The notes below the pieces were generated by a model. The model searched no databases, was not told where the DNA came from, and was given only the letters and a program-made list of their open reading frames with translations. DNA of 40,486 nucleotides from assembly GCA_903835655.1 (NCBI GenBank), contig CAILNT010000082.1, positions 1 through 40,486 on the forward strand, given 5' to 3'. Shown in pieces: positions 1 to 7,855 of the stretch. The stretch comes from an uncultured Pseudomonadota bacterium. Lineage in GTDB: Bacteria > Pseudomonadota > Gammaproteobacteria > Burkholderiales > Thiobacillaceae. The first letter of the stretch is position 1, and each line of letters starts with the position of its first letter. The position numbers were made by a program, and so were the translations under genes.

Positions 1-1140
1 CGGCAGTCGTTTTCCGGATAGCCAAGGACAGGCGTGCCCGATTCATGACACCGTGCAGCGAACTTGGCAGCACCTGAACTTCTTCGAGCACGCCTGTTTC
101 CTGCATTGCCAGGTGCCTCGGATCAAGACCCGTGCGGGTGGAGTTGAGACGGTTCCGGTGCCCTGGGCGCGGGCAGGCAGTGGCTTCACGCTGCTTTTCG
201 AGGCGTTCGCGATGGCCCTGATCGAGCGAGAGATGCCGGTCAAGCGAGTCGCCGAAATCCTGCGGGTGAATCCGCAACGGGTCTGGACTGTGTTCAATCA
301 CTGGATCTGCGAAGCACGCAAGCGGGATGATCCCTCCTCGATTACCCGTTTGGGCGTGGACGAGACTTCGAGCCGGAAGTGCCATGAATACATCACAGTG
401 GGCGTGGACATGGACGCCCGGCGGATCATCCACGCGGTGCCTGGAAAAGGGCAGGAAACCATGATGGATATCCAGCGCTACCTGGCCAGCCAGGAGGTCA
501 AGCCGGAACAGATTACCGAGATCAATATGGACATGTCGCCGGCGTTCATCGCTGGTGCTGGCAAGGCCTTTCCCCAGGCGAAGATCACCTTTGACCGCTT
601 TCATGTGGTGAAACTGCTCAATGAGGCCATGGATACCGTGCGCCGCCTGGAGCGGAAGGAGGGAATCACCTTGAAGGGCCACAAATACACCTTCCTCAAG
701 GACTGGGATCGTTTGACCGACAAACGCCGCCTGGAGTTGGTCAGTCTCATGGATGAGTACCCCACGCTGGGCGAAGCCTACCGCTTGAAAGCCTTGTTCA
801 ACGACCTCTGGCAGATGCCCAATCTGCCCAGCGCTGAAGCCCATTTCGCGGCTTGGGTCGAGGAAGTCCAGCGCGCGGGGATCCAGCTATTCCTGCAATT
901 CGCCAAGACGGTCAAGTCCCACTGGTCCGGGATCGCACGCTTCATCGGGTCCCACCTGAACAACGGTCTCCTCGAAGGCATCAACCACAAAATCCAGCTC
1001 GCCAAACGCCGCGCCCGTGGTTACTGCAAGGTCGAGAACTTCATCAACATGGCCTACTTCCTTTGCGGGAAGTTGGACTTCTCCTTCGCCAGACTGGTGA
1101 GGGCATAAATGGCCGTACCCACTAGGATTCATACAGAGCC
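1..1140 (+). mobile_element. ISL3-like insertion sequence, right part
   Basis: Transposase gene plus about 30 bases after its stop. Read from the outside in on the minus strand, the right end begins GGCTCTGTATGAATCC, similar in style to ISL3 ends. The left end is not in the window, so the inverted repeat and the expected 8-bp target duplication (would be AGAATAAA at 1141-1148) cannot be checked. End position is inferred. Confidence 0.6.
2..1108 (+). CDS. ISL3-family transposase, 5' end cut by window edge
   Basis: DDE transposase of the ISL3 type. The reading frame is already open at base 2 and continues without a stop to the TAA at 1106-1108, so the gene starts before the window; the first in-frame start-like codon (GTG at 53) lies inside a conserved stretch (CPIHDTVQRTWQHLNF) and is not the real start. 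Numbering from that GTG, the likely catalytic triad is D103 (GVDETS), D160 (NMDMSPAF) and E308 (LLEGINHK). A typical C-terminal segment AKRRARGY follows. The N-terminal zinc-finger region of the family is outside the window. No frameshift is visible, so the visible part looks intact. It is followed by a candidate terminal inverted repeat, then by chromate-resistance genes. Confidence 0.9.
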   Translation, partial: GSRFPDSQGQACPIHDTVQRTWQHLNFFEHACFLHCQVPRIKTRAGGVETVPVPWARAGSGFTLLFEAFAMALIEREMPVKRVAEILRVNPQRVWTVFNHWICEARKRDDPSSITRLGVDETSSRKCHEYITVGVDMDARRIIHAVPGKGQETMMDIQRYLASQEVKPEQITEINMDMSPAFIAGAGKAFPQAKITFDRFHVVKLLNEAMDTVRRLERKEGITLKGHKYTFLKDWDRLTDKRRLELVSLMDEYPTLGEAYRLKALFNDLWQMPNLPSAEAHFAAWVEEVQRAGIQLFLQFAKTVKSHWSGIARFIGSHLNNGLLEGINHKIQLAKRRARGYCKVENFINMAYFLCGKLDFSFARLVRA

Positions 1141-1154
1141 AGAATAAATCGCTT

Positions 1155-1182
1155 AAGCCCGACTTTCAGGTCGGGCTTTTCG
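1155..1182 (+). terminator. Rho-independent terminator after the IS
   Basis: Perfect 9-bp stem AAGCCCGAC / GTCGGGCTT with a 6-base loop (TTTCAG), followed by TT and a T-rich stretch. It probably terminates a host transcript that was present before the IS inserted, because it lies just outside the presumed IS end. Confidence 0.75.
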
Positions 1183-1515
1183 CTTTCTAGATTCCGTGTA
1201 AGCCATATGTAAGCGTTTTTCGGCAATACACATCAACGCTTCGTACAACAACAGCGGCTCAGGTTGGTTGGATAGGTGCGGACTCACAAGTCGCCAAACT
1301 CGTCGCTGAGGCGAAGAGCAGGCCGTAACTACAAGAGGTAACCGAGTGTACCGTCATGGAGCACCATGGCGACAAGTCCTCCAAGGGTGTACGCCACGGC
1401 AAGGCACCGAAGCCGTGATACCGCGTGGACACCGATCTTAGAAGAAATTTTCTTCGACAGTGGTACGGATAGTTGAGAACCTTCACGAATCCAGCCTACT
1501 CCTTGCGGTCGTTCC
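1183..1515. other. Non-coding stretch with no recognised gene
   Basis: About 330 bases between the terminator and the chrB control region. All frames are broken by stops. One frame gives short peptides (for example IGADSQVAKLVAEAKSRP before a stop near 1329) that could be gene debris, but I recognise no family. A 7-bp inverted pair AAGCGTT (1211-1217) / AACGCTT (1235-1241) is present. Nothing else is supported. Confidence 0.4.
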
Positions 1516-1554
1516 TATAACAAATAATGTTATATATGAACATTATTTGTTATA
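1516..1554. promoter_or_regulatory. 16-bp perfect palindrome, probable chrB operator
   Basis: TATAACAAATAATGTT (1516-1531) and its exact reverse complement AACATTATTTGTTATA (1539-1554) are separated by 7 bases. The element is strikingly AT-rich against GC-rich surroundings, ends 30 bases before the chrB start, and overlaps the only promoter-like AT-rich sequence (TATATAGTAT at 1551-1560). It is well placed to be the binding site for the autoregulator ChrB or another dimeric repressor. It could also fold as a hairpin, but no T-run follows. Confidence 0.65.
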
Positions 1555-1584
1555 TAGTATGAAAACTGTCACTGGCACGCTCCA

Positions 1585-2496
1585 ATGGATTTCCTCGCTC
1601 TCCTGGTCACCCTGCCAACCAAGCAATCCGCCGGCCGCATGCGCGTCTGGCGCGCATTGCGCTCGCTGGGTTGCGCTACGCTGCGCGATGGGGTGTTTCT
1701 ACTCCCCGAATCAACCCGACACGCCACCGCGCTGTCGCAGATTGCCGATGATGTAAGCAGCGTCCAAGGCTCGGCAGATATCTACATGCTGTCAGGGCGT
1801 GACGATATCCAGCAGGGACGACTCGTCGCCCTGTTTGATCGTGGGAAAGACTACGCACACCTGATGGCCAGCATCTGTGCGGCAGATGCTAACGACGCCA
1901 AGGTTCTACGCGGCCTGCGCCGGGAGTTATCGGCCTTATCTGCAATCGATTTCTTCCCAGGTGAGGCCCACCGCCAAACCAAAGCGGCGCTGGCGGCGCT
2001 GGAGGCCGCCGCCACGGGTGAACCCAGCAACGTCTCCGGAAAGATTCGCCGTCTTACCAACGCGGATTTCCAGGGACGTACCTGGGCGACGCGCAAGCAC
2101 CTCTGGGTCGACCGCATGGCCTCCGCCTGGCTGATACACTGCTTCATCGACCCCCAGGCAAATTTCCTTTGGCTGGAGGACCCAAGGCACTGTCCGAGAA
2201 ATGCGCTCGGCTTCGACTTTGACGGCGCGGCCTTCACCCACGTTGACGGCCTGGTCACCTTCGAGGTGCTGGCCACCAGTTTCGGTTTGGAAAGCGATCC
2301 AGCCATCGCGCGACTTGCCTCCATCGTCCATTACCTTGACGTGGGCGGCCTGCCGGTGCCCGAGGCGGCAGGCCTGGAACCCTTGCTGGCCGGCATGCGC
2401 ACCACCCTCGCCGACGATGACGCCCTGCTGGCTGCGGCCGGTCAGGCCTTCGATTTCCTCTACGCCCACTATCTGAACGGAGAGCCCACCGAATGA
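1585..2496 (+). CDS. chrB: ChrB chromate-resistance regulator
   Basis: 303-residue protein matching ChrB: an N-terminal ChrB_N part (about residues 1-125; LLVTLPTKQSAGRMRVWRAL) and a C-terminal chromate-resistance domain (about 135-295; TRKHLWVDRMASAWLIHCFI, then FDFDGAAFTHVDGLVTFEVL). In chrBA systems ChrB senses chromate and controls expression of the ChrA efflux pump. No Shine-Dalgarno is visible before the ATG at 1585, but no better in-frame start exists; if the promoter lies in the upstream palindrome the leader would be very short. The last four bases overlap chrA (ATGA), so the pair is translationally coupled. Expression is probably controlled through the palindrome at 1516-1554. Confidence 0.9.
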   Translation: MDFLALLVTLPTKQSAGRMRVWRALRSLGCATLRDGVFLLPESTRHATALSQIADDVSSVQGSADIYMLSGRDDIQQGRLVALFDRGKDYAHLMASICAADANDAKVLRGLRRELSALSAIDFFPGEAHRQTKAALAALEAAATGEPSNVSGKIRRLTNADFQGRTWATRKHLWVDRMASAWLIHCFIDPQANFLWLEDPRHCPRNALGFDFDGAAFTHVDGLVTFEVLATSFGLESDPAIARLASIVHYLDVGGLPVPEAAGLEPLLAGMRTTLADDDALLAAAGQAFDFLYAHYLNGEPTE

Positions 2497-3833
2497 CCGA
2501 AGATCGGCAACGCCCCTCCCATCCCAGCCTCGCCCAGGCCTTCCCCTATTGGCTGAAACTGGGCTTCATCAGCTTCGGCGGCCCGGCCGGGCAGATTGCC
2601 ATGATGCACAGCGAACTGGTGGAAAAACGCCGCTGGATCTCCGAGCACCGTTTCCTGCACGCCCTCAACTTCTGCATGCTGCTGCCGGGCCCGGAAGCGA
2701 TCCAGCTGGCCATCTACATCGCCTGGCTGATGCACGGCACGGCCGGCGCGCTGGTGGCAGGCGTGCTGTTCTTCCTGCCCGCTTTCGTGCTGCTTTCGTC
2801 GCTGGCTGCGGTGTATTTGAGTTACGGCGACCTGCCGCTGATGGCCGGCCTTTTCTATGGCATCAAGCCGGCGGTGGTGGCGGTCGTCATGTTCGCCGCC
2901 TGGCGCATCGGCTCCAGGACCATCAAGAACGAGGTTTTTCTGGGTATCGCCACCCTCGCCTTCATCGGCATCTTCTTCTTCAAGATCGACTTCCCCTGGA
3001 TCGTCCTGGCGGCGGGCGTGCTCGGTGGCCTCGGTGGCAAGCTTCTGCCTTCCAAGTTCAAGGGCGGCGGCGGTCACGGCACCTCGAAAAAAGCCTACGG
3101 CCCGGCGCTGATCGACGACGACACGCCGCCGCCGGCGCACGCCAAGTTCTCCTGGGGCAAACTCATCAGCCAAACCCTGGCCTTCGCGGCTGTAGGCGGC
3201 GCGGTGCTGCTGGTCAGCGGCGGGCAGAAGACGCTGGCCGATATGGGCGAGTTCTTCGTCAAGGCGGCCTTCCTCACCATCGGCGGCGCCTACGCGGTGC
3301 TGCCCTACGTCTACCAGGGCGCGGTGGAACACTACGGCTGGCTCACCGGACCGCAGATGATCGACGGTTTGGCTCTGGGCGAGACCACGCCGGGACCACT
3401 GATCATGGTGGTGACCTGGGTGGGCTATCTGGGCGGCGTGGCCAAGCAGGTGGCCGCCAACCCGATCGCCGCCGGCCTGGCGGGTGCTGCGGTGGCTACC
3501 TCCTTCACCTTTCTGCCGTCGTTCTGGTTCATCCTCGCCGGCGGCCCCATCATCGAAAGCACCCGCGGCGAGTTGAAATTCACCGCACCGCTTACCAGCA
3601 TCAGCGCTGCTGTGGTGGGCGTGATCGTCAACCTGGCGGTGTTCTTCGCCTGGCACACCGTCTGGCCCCAGGCCAGCATCGCCGCCCCCTTCTCCGGCAA
3701 GTTCGAATGGCTGCCGGTGGTGGTCGCCCTGGCCAGCTTCGTCGCCCTATGGAAATACAAAGCCGACGTCATGAAAGTCATCGCCGCCTGTGCCGGTATC
3801 GGCCTCGCCTACACCTACATCATTGGCTGGTGA
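2493..3833 (+). CDS. chrA: ChrA chromate efflux transporter
   Basis: 446-residue CHR-family membrane protein of the long, two-domain type. The N-terminal half carries FISFGGPAGQIAMMH and LLPGPEAIQLAIYIAWL; the C-terminal half repeats the pattern with FLTIGGAYAVLPYVYQG and ETTPGPLIMVVTWVGYLGG. About ten hydrophobic segments are visible, with a charged cytoplasmic linker near residues 190-220. It exports chromate across the inner membrane, driven by the membrane potential or proton gradient (family knowledge). It starts inside the chrB stop (4-bp overlap). Its 3' end overlaps by 14 bp the end of the convergent TonB-like gene, with no terminator visible between them. Confidence 0.93.
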   Translation: MTEDRQRPSHPSLAQAFPYWLKLGFISFGGPAGQIAMMHSELVEKRRWISEHRFLHALNFCMLLPGPEAIQLAIYIAWLMHGTAGALVAGVLFFLPAFVLLSSLAAVYLSYGDLPLMAGLFYGIKPAVVAVVMFAAWRIGSRTIKNEVFLGIATLAFIGIFFFKIDFPWIVLAAGVLGGLGGKLLPSKFKGGGGHGTSKKAYGPALIDDDTPPPAHAKFSWGKLISQTLAFAAVGGAVLLVSGGQKTLADMGEFFVKAAFLTIGGAYAVLPYVYQGAVEHYGWLTGPQMIDGLALGETTPGPLIMVVTWVGYLGGVAKQVAANPIAAGLAGAAVATSFTFLPSFWFILAGGPIIESTRGELKFTAPLTSISAAVVGVIVNLAVFFAWHTVWPQASIAAPFSGKFEWLPVVVALASFVALWKYKADVMKVIAACAGIGLAYTYIIGW

Positions 3834-4791
3834 CCTGATCGGAATGGGTGAAGCTCCAGGTGCGCACGATACAGAATAGATCCATGTTCATCTGTTTCAT
3901 GTGGCCGCGCATTTCCGACGGGAAAACCGAGAACGGCGCGGAGATGCGCACGATCTTGATCGCCGCTGCATCGAGTATCTTGGAGCCGGAAGACTTGACG
4001 ATGGCTGGGTTATCTCCTTCCTCGTAGAGCGATCCATCCGGTCGGATGCAGGCCTCCAGGGTCAGGCTGCCATAGAGGTGGTTGCGGCGTGCCGCCTCCG
4101 GATAGTTCAGGTTGCCGACGCGTTCGACTTTCTGCCGCCAATCGTCCACGTACTGCGCGAAGGTATATTTCTTGGCCGTGGCGCCGGGAAACAGTTTGCG
4201 CGGACGTTTCTGGTATTCGTCCATCTGGGTGTCGATGCGCGCCTGTAACTCCGCCATTTCCAGGCTATGCGCGCTGAGGTCGAGAGGCGCCGGTTTGGCG
4301 TCGCTAGGGCGTGGTTCCTGCGGCTGCGCCGGTTTCCCCTCCGGCACCTTGTACTGGGATTTGATCTGGTGCAGGAGGGCCTGCGTCTGGGCTTCGAGCG
4401 CCTGGACGCGGGCGCTGGCCTGCTGCTCCGGGGCGCCCATGGCTTGTTTGCGGTCGGAAGCCGGCAGGGGCGTTTGGGCGTGTCGCTCCAGATCGACCAC
4501 GCCGCCGCCATTCAAGTCGGCTTGCGCCCACACATCCGCCTTCAGCGGAGGTTCCTTGGATTTTGCATTGACCAGCACCACTTCCAGCGGCGGGCTCTGG
4601 TTCTCGAACAACTTGGGGTTGACTGCCGGGTGGCTCACACTGAAGATGACCAGCACATGCAGGATCAATGACACCATGAGTGCGCTGGAGAATGTCGCCA
4701 CCGCATTCGACAAAAAAAACCAGATCGACCGCCATACATGCGCCACCCCGGCGAGGCCGGCGGCGGCGCGAGCGGCGGCGGCCCTGTTCAT
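3820..4791 (-). CDS. TonB-like energy transducer
   Basis: 323-residue protein with one N-terminal membrane anchor (about residues 33-54, ALMVSLILHVLVIFSV), a long periplasmic middle part rich in Q, A and P with charged, probably helical stretches (about 115-215), and a C-terminal TonB domain (about 235-315: LNYPEAARRNHLYGSLTLEA, IRPDGSLYEEGD, SSGSKILDAAAIKIV, the usual order of TonB motifs). TonB transmits proton-motive-force energy from ExbB-ExbD to outer-membrane transporters; no exbB or exbD is in this window, and TonB-domain proteins with other roles are common. It is the last gene of the long minus-strand cluster, 15 bases after the RNase II-type gene. The start at 4791 has no good ribosome site; a shorter start is possible. 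Confidence 0.82.
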   Translation of the reverse strand: MNRAAAARAAAGLAGVAHVWRSIWFFLSNAVATFSSALMVSLILHVLVIFSVSHPAVNPKLFENQSPPLEVVLVNAKSKEPPLKADVWAQADLNGGGVVDLERHAQTPLPASDRKQAMGAPEQQASARVQALEAQTQALLHQIKSQYKVPEGKPAQPQEPRPSDAKPAPLDLSAHSLEMAELQARIDTQMDEYQKRPRKLFPGATAKKYTFAQYVDDWRQKVERVGNLNYPEAARRNHLYGSLTLEACIRPDGSLYEEGDNPAIVKSSGSKILDAAAIKIVRISAPFSVFPSEMRGHMKQMNMDLFCIVRTWSFTHSDQVTSQ

Positions 4792-4806
4792 GGCCGGGAT
4801 GGAGCG

Positions 4807-6651
4807 TTAGTCACACTGGGCAAGCGGTGCCAGATAGCGACAGGTCAGGTCGATATCGAGCAGGTCGATGTCGGTGAGTGCGACGCGGACGCGATCTCCA
4901 GGATTCAGGGTCGGCGCGCCGGTGATGCGGGCGACGAAGGGCAGGCCGTCGAGCCGGATCAGATTCTCCCGCCAGGCAGTGGCGCCGAGTTCGGCCAGGT
5001 TCTCCTGCTGGATCCAGCGCAAACACCAGTAACGTTCCATGCGCCGCTGGTAATCGTTGTAGGCGTCATAGGCCAGTTCGAAGTCGCGCACGGTGGCGAA
5101 CAACAGGGGGTCGGAGGCGGTGTGCAGCGGCGGGGTTCCGGCAGCGGCGGCGAGGATCTGGCGTTGATTGACCAGATCGACATAGCGCCGCAACGGCGAG
5201 GTGCTCCAGGCGTAGCAGGACACGCCCAGGCCTTCGTGTGGGGCCGGGCGCAGGGTCATGCGCACCTTGCCGCCGCTCTGGCCGCGGTAGATGCCGGCCA
5301 CATCGTGCTCGGCGAGGAGTTCACCCCAGCGGTTGTTGGCCAGGATCATCAGCTCCGAGACCAGTTTGTCGATGGGATTGCCGCGCGCGCGCGGGCTGAT
5401 TTGCACCCGCTCTTCCCGCACCTTGAAGGCGTAGTCTTCGCGCTGCACTTGCTCGGCCTTGCCGCGGCCGACCTCCAGCGCGCGGGCGAAGCCGTAGAGC
5501 CACTCCAGTTCGACCCGGAAGGGATAGTCGGCACCGGGATGGCCGATGGTCTGTTCGTTGAATAGCGGTTCAAGCGTCTCGTGGCGCAGGTTCGCGGCGA
5601 TGCGCACCTGGTCGGCCTGGGTTGAGAGGCTCTCGATGCTGTAATCCGGGCCGACCTCCAGATACAGGGACAGCGCCGGGCAATCGCGGTTTTCCGCCAG
5701 GGTGTATTGGGCGATCAGGTCCTCCGGCAGCATGGTGAACTTCTCCGCCGGGGTATAGACGGTGGAGAGGCGGCTGGCGGCCTGCCGGTCCAGGTCGGAA
5801 CCGGGCGGGATGCCCAGTGCCGGGGCGGCGATGTGGATGCCCACCCTGGCGCCGCCGGCAGGCCGGAAGATCACCGAGAAGGCGTCATCGATCTCGGTGG
5901 TGGCCGAGTCGTCGATGCTGAACGCGGGCGCATCCGCAGCGGGCAATTCGGGGGGTGGCAGGGCGGCGGCCAACTCGGGAAATCCGAACCCCTTGGGGAA
6001 GTGGGTAAGGCGAAATGCCTGGCGATGGAATTCGTGGCTGGAGGGTATGGCGCCGCAATGATCCAGCAGCCGAACCGGGGAGAGGTTGGTCTGAGCGCAG
6101 GCGTCATTCAGTGCCTTGAATTCCAGGCCATTCTTGTCCGGCTTGTGCGCCAGTTCGAACACATGCGCGCGCATCGCCTCCGGCAGTTGCCCCGCCACCA
6201 GCTGCGCCACCCATTCGCCGCGCAGGCTGGTTTCGCGTGCTCTGCGCTCCAGGCCGGCCTTGGCGGCGGCGAGGATGTCGGCGGCAGCGGCCTTGTAGCG
6301 GCCACGGCCCTTCTTCTGGAAAAAAATGGGCGCGTTGTGCAGCGCCAGGACGATGGCCGCGGCCTGCGCCGGGCTGGGCGCGTGGCCGAAATAATCCGCG
6401 GCTAGCGTCTCGAAACCGAACTCCTCGTCACCAGCGGCTTCCCAGAGAAAATCCAGATCCAGCTCGTCCTTCAGCGCGCGCGCGGCTTCCATGGCCTGCG
6501 CCGGCGTGGGGGACTCGAAGCGCAGCAGCACGCTGTTGGCCTTGAGTTTGCCGCGTTTGCCGTGCTGGGATTCGATCTGCAGCGAACTTGCGTTGTCGGC
6601 CAGGATGCTTCCCGCCTTGATGTCGCCGTCTTCTTCGTAAAGCACGTACAT
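4807..6651 (-). CDS. RNase II/R-family exoribonuclease
   Basis: 614-residue protein with the RNB catalytic domain (about residues 240-530). Metal-binding cluster: SIDDSATTEIDDAFSV, where D247, D255 and D256 match E. coli RNase II D201, D209 and D210; the position of D207 is E253, a conservative change. The SPLRRYVDLVNQRQI motif carries the usual arginine that helps catalysis. The N-terminal region (about 1-200) is not a canonical cold-shock pair and the C-terminus (about 555-610) looks like a short S1/OB fold (LNPGDRVRVALTDID). Predicted to degrade single-stranded RNA 3' to 5'. It lies 15 bases downstream of the YqiA-like gene and 15 upstream of the TonB-like gene, so it is probably co-transcribed. 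Confidence 0.87.
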   Translation of the reverse strand: MYVLYEEDGDIKAGSILADNASSLQIESQHGKRGKLKANSVLLRFESPTPAQAMEAARALKDELDLDFLWEAAGDEEFGFETLAADYFGHAPSPAQAAAIVLALHNAPIFFQKKGRGRYKAAAADILAAAKAGLERRARETSLRGEWVAQLVAGQLPEAMRAHVFELAHKPDKNGLEFKALNDACAQTNLSPVRLLDHCGAIPSSHEFHRQAFRLTHFPKGFGFPELAAALPPPELPAADAPAFSIDDSATTEIDDAFSVIFRPAGGARVGIHIAAPALGIPPGSDLDRQAASRLSTVYTPAEKFTMLPEDLIAQYTLAENRDCPALSLYLEVGPDYSIESLSTQADQVRIAANLRHETLEPLFNEQTIGHPGADYPFRVELEWLYGFARALEVGRGKAEQVQREDYAFKVREERVQISPRARGNPIDKLVSELMILANNRWGELLAEHDVAGIYRGQSGGKVRMTLRPAPHEGLGVSCYAWSTSPLRRYVDLVNQRQILAAAAGTPPLHTASDPLLFATVRDFELAYDAYNDYQRRMERYWCLRWIQQENLAELGATAWRENLIRLDGLPFVARITGAPTLNPGDRVRVALTDIDLLDIDLTCRYLAPLAQCD

Positions 6652-6666
6652 GGAAATCGCCAGAAA

Positions 6667-7221
6667 TTAGAAAGCCAGGATGTCGGGAAGATATTCGCCG
6701 AAGCGGGAAAAACCGTGGTCGCCACCCGCTAGCACCACCTGGCGCGCACCGGGAAAGGCCGCCACCGCTTCGCGGTAGTCGAGGACTGCGTCGCCGGTCT
6801 CCAGCAGCAGGAGATAACGCTCCATGTGAACGGGCCGGGTGGAAAGTGCCCGCAACTCGGCCAGGTGTTCCTCGGAAAACCGGTATTCGGTGCCGTCATG
6901 CCAGTTCTTTTGCATGCTGCCGACGTAAGCGGCCAGTTTCTCATCACAGTTTACGCAGGGGTTCACCAGCACGGCCTTGAGGCCATGCTTTTCCGCCAGA
7001 TAGGTGGCATAGAAGCCGCCCAGGGAGCTGCCGATCAGTTTGGCTGGGCCATCGCTAGCCGCGATGAACTCTTCCAGCCGTGCCATGGCGGCGGCGGGGC
7101 GGTCCGGCAGGTCGGGGCAAACGTAGGTCCCCCCCAGGCCGCGGCCATCCATCCAGTCACGGAGTTCGCGCGCCTTGCCGGAAAGAGAGGAACTGTTGAA
7201 GCCGTGGATATAGATCAGCAT
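6667..7221 (-). CDS. YqiA/YcfP-family alpha/beta-hydrolase (esterase)
   Basis: 184 residues, usual length for the family. It begins MLIYIHGFNSSSLSGKA (oxyanion-side HG motif). The nucleophile elbow GSSLGG gives S66; a late acidic residue (TGDAVLDY, about 140-147) and H near residue 171 (GGDHGFSRF) complete a plausible catalytic triad. Family members are small cytoplasmic esterases acting on short acyl esters; the natural substrate is unknown. It sits between the transport lipoprotein gene (10 bases upstream) and the RNase II-type gene (15 bases downstream). Confidence 0.85.
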   Translation of the reverse strand: MLIYIHGFNSSSLSGKARELRDWMDGRGLGGTYVCPDLPDRPAAAMARLEEFIAASDGPAKLIGSSLGGFYATYLAEKHGLKAVLVNPCVNCDEKLAAYVGSMQKNWHDGTEYRFSEEHLAELRALSTRPVHMERYLLLLETGDAVLDYREAVAAFPGARQVVLAGGDHGFSRFGEYLPDILAF

Positions 7222-7231
7222 GGCGTGTATT

Positions 7232-7855
7232 TTAGCGGGCTTCCTGCTTTTGGCTTGCGGAAAGCTCGGCGCCCACCCTTGTCAGCCACGCGGTGATCCG
7301 ATCCAGCGCCTGGGTGAGCGCGGAATTGGCCCCCTGTGCTGCGCCGCGCGCGTCGAAGCTGGGTGCCGGGGCGTGGACTTCGATGCGGGTGGCGGCGATC
7401 CGGTGAGCGTCGCTGCGACGCAGCAGTTCGACTTCCAGCAACAGTTTCACTTCGCCCGGCGCCTGGGTGGCGTCGTGGTAGAAGTCGAGCAGTCGGGTGT
7501 TGAGCTGGTAGCCCCCCGTCACGCCGGAGCCCAAGGGTGCCACCGCCGTGAACAGGCCGGACTGTTCCAGGCGGCTGCGCAGCAACTGGCCGATGCGCGG
7601 CCCGGGCGGCTCGGTCAGATGGGCATATTGATAGTGGCCACGGGTGCCGGCGGTGCGGCTGTAAGCCAGGGCATCGCTCTGGTAGAAACCGTGCACGTCG
7701 GTTTCGCGCAGCAGCAGCGCGTCCGGCCAGAGCGGCTGGCTCGCGGGTTGTGCGCCCCCTTGGTCTTCCAGGACATACCAGGTGGTGGCGGGGCGCGGCT
7801 GCGTCAAACTGCATGCGCCCAGGGCGAGGCTTAGACAGATGAACAGGGCTTTCAT
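7232..7855 (-). CDS. ABC-transport auxiliary lipoprotein (PqiC/MlaD-partner type)
   Basis: 207-residue lipoprotein. Signal peptide with lipobox LGAC, so C15 is the predicted lipidated residue. The mature part matches the ABC-type transport auxiliary lipoprotein family (YVLED near the start; GRYQ-like segment, LLRSRLEQSGLFTAV, GGYQLNTRLLDF, ALDRITAWL). Such proteins act with MCE-domain proteins in moving phospholipids between inner and outer membrane. Its ATG overlaps the stop of the MCE-protein gene by 4 bp, so translation is coupled. No MlaC-type periplasmic carrier gene is present nearby; this lipoprotein probably takes the outer-membrane-side role. Confidence 0.85.
   Translation of the reverse strand: MKALFICLSLALGACSLTQPRPATTWYVLEDQGGAQPASQPLWPDALLLRETDVHGFYQSDALAYSRTAGTRGHYQYAHLTEPPGPRIGQLLRSRLEQSGLFTAVAPLGSGVTGGYQLNTRLLDFYHDATQAPGEVKLLLEVELLRRSDAHRIAATRIEVHAPAPSFDARGAAQGANSALTQALDRITAWLTRVGAELSASQKQEAR

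Noticed and set aside
1265-1430. Short peptides that might be the tail of a metal-transport ATPase or other gene
   Set aside because: Fragments are too short, interrupted by stops and not convincingly similar to any family.
1561-1580. TGGCACG near chrB as a sigma-54 promoter
   Set aside because: The -12 GC is missing at the required distance (AATGG instead of TTGC).
2469-3656. 395-codon frame opposite chrA
   Set aside because: Shadow of the chrA reading frame, rich in H, Q, R and G, no motifs.
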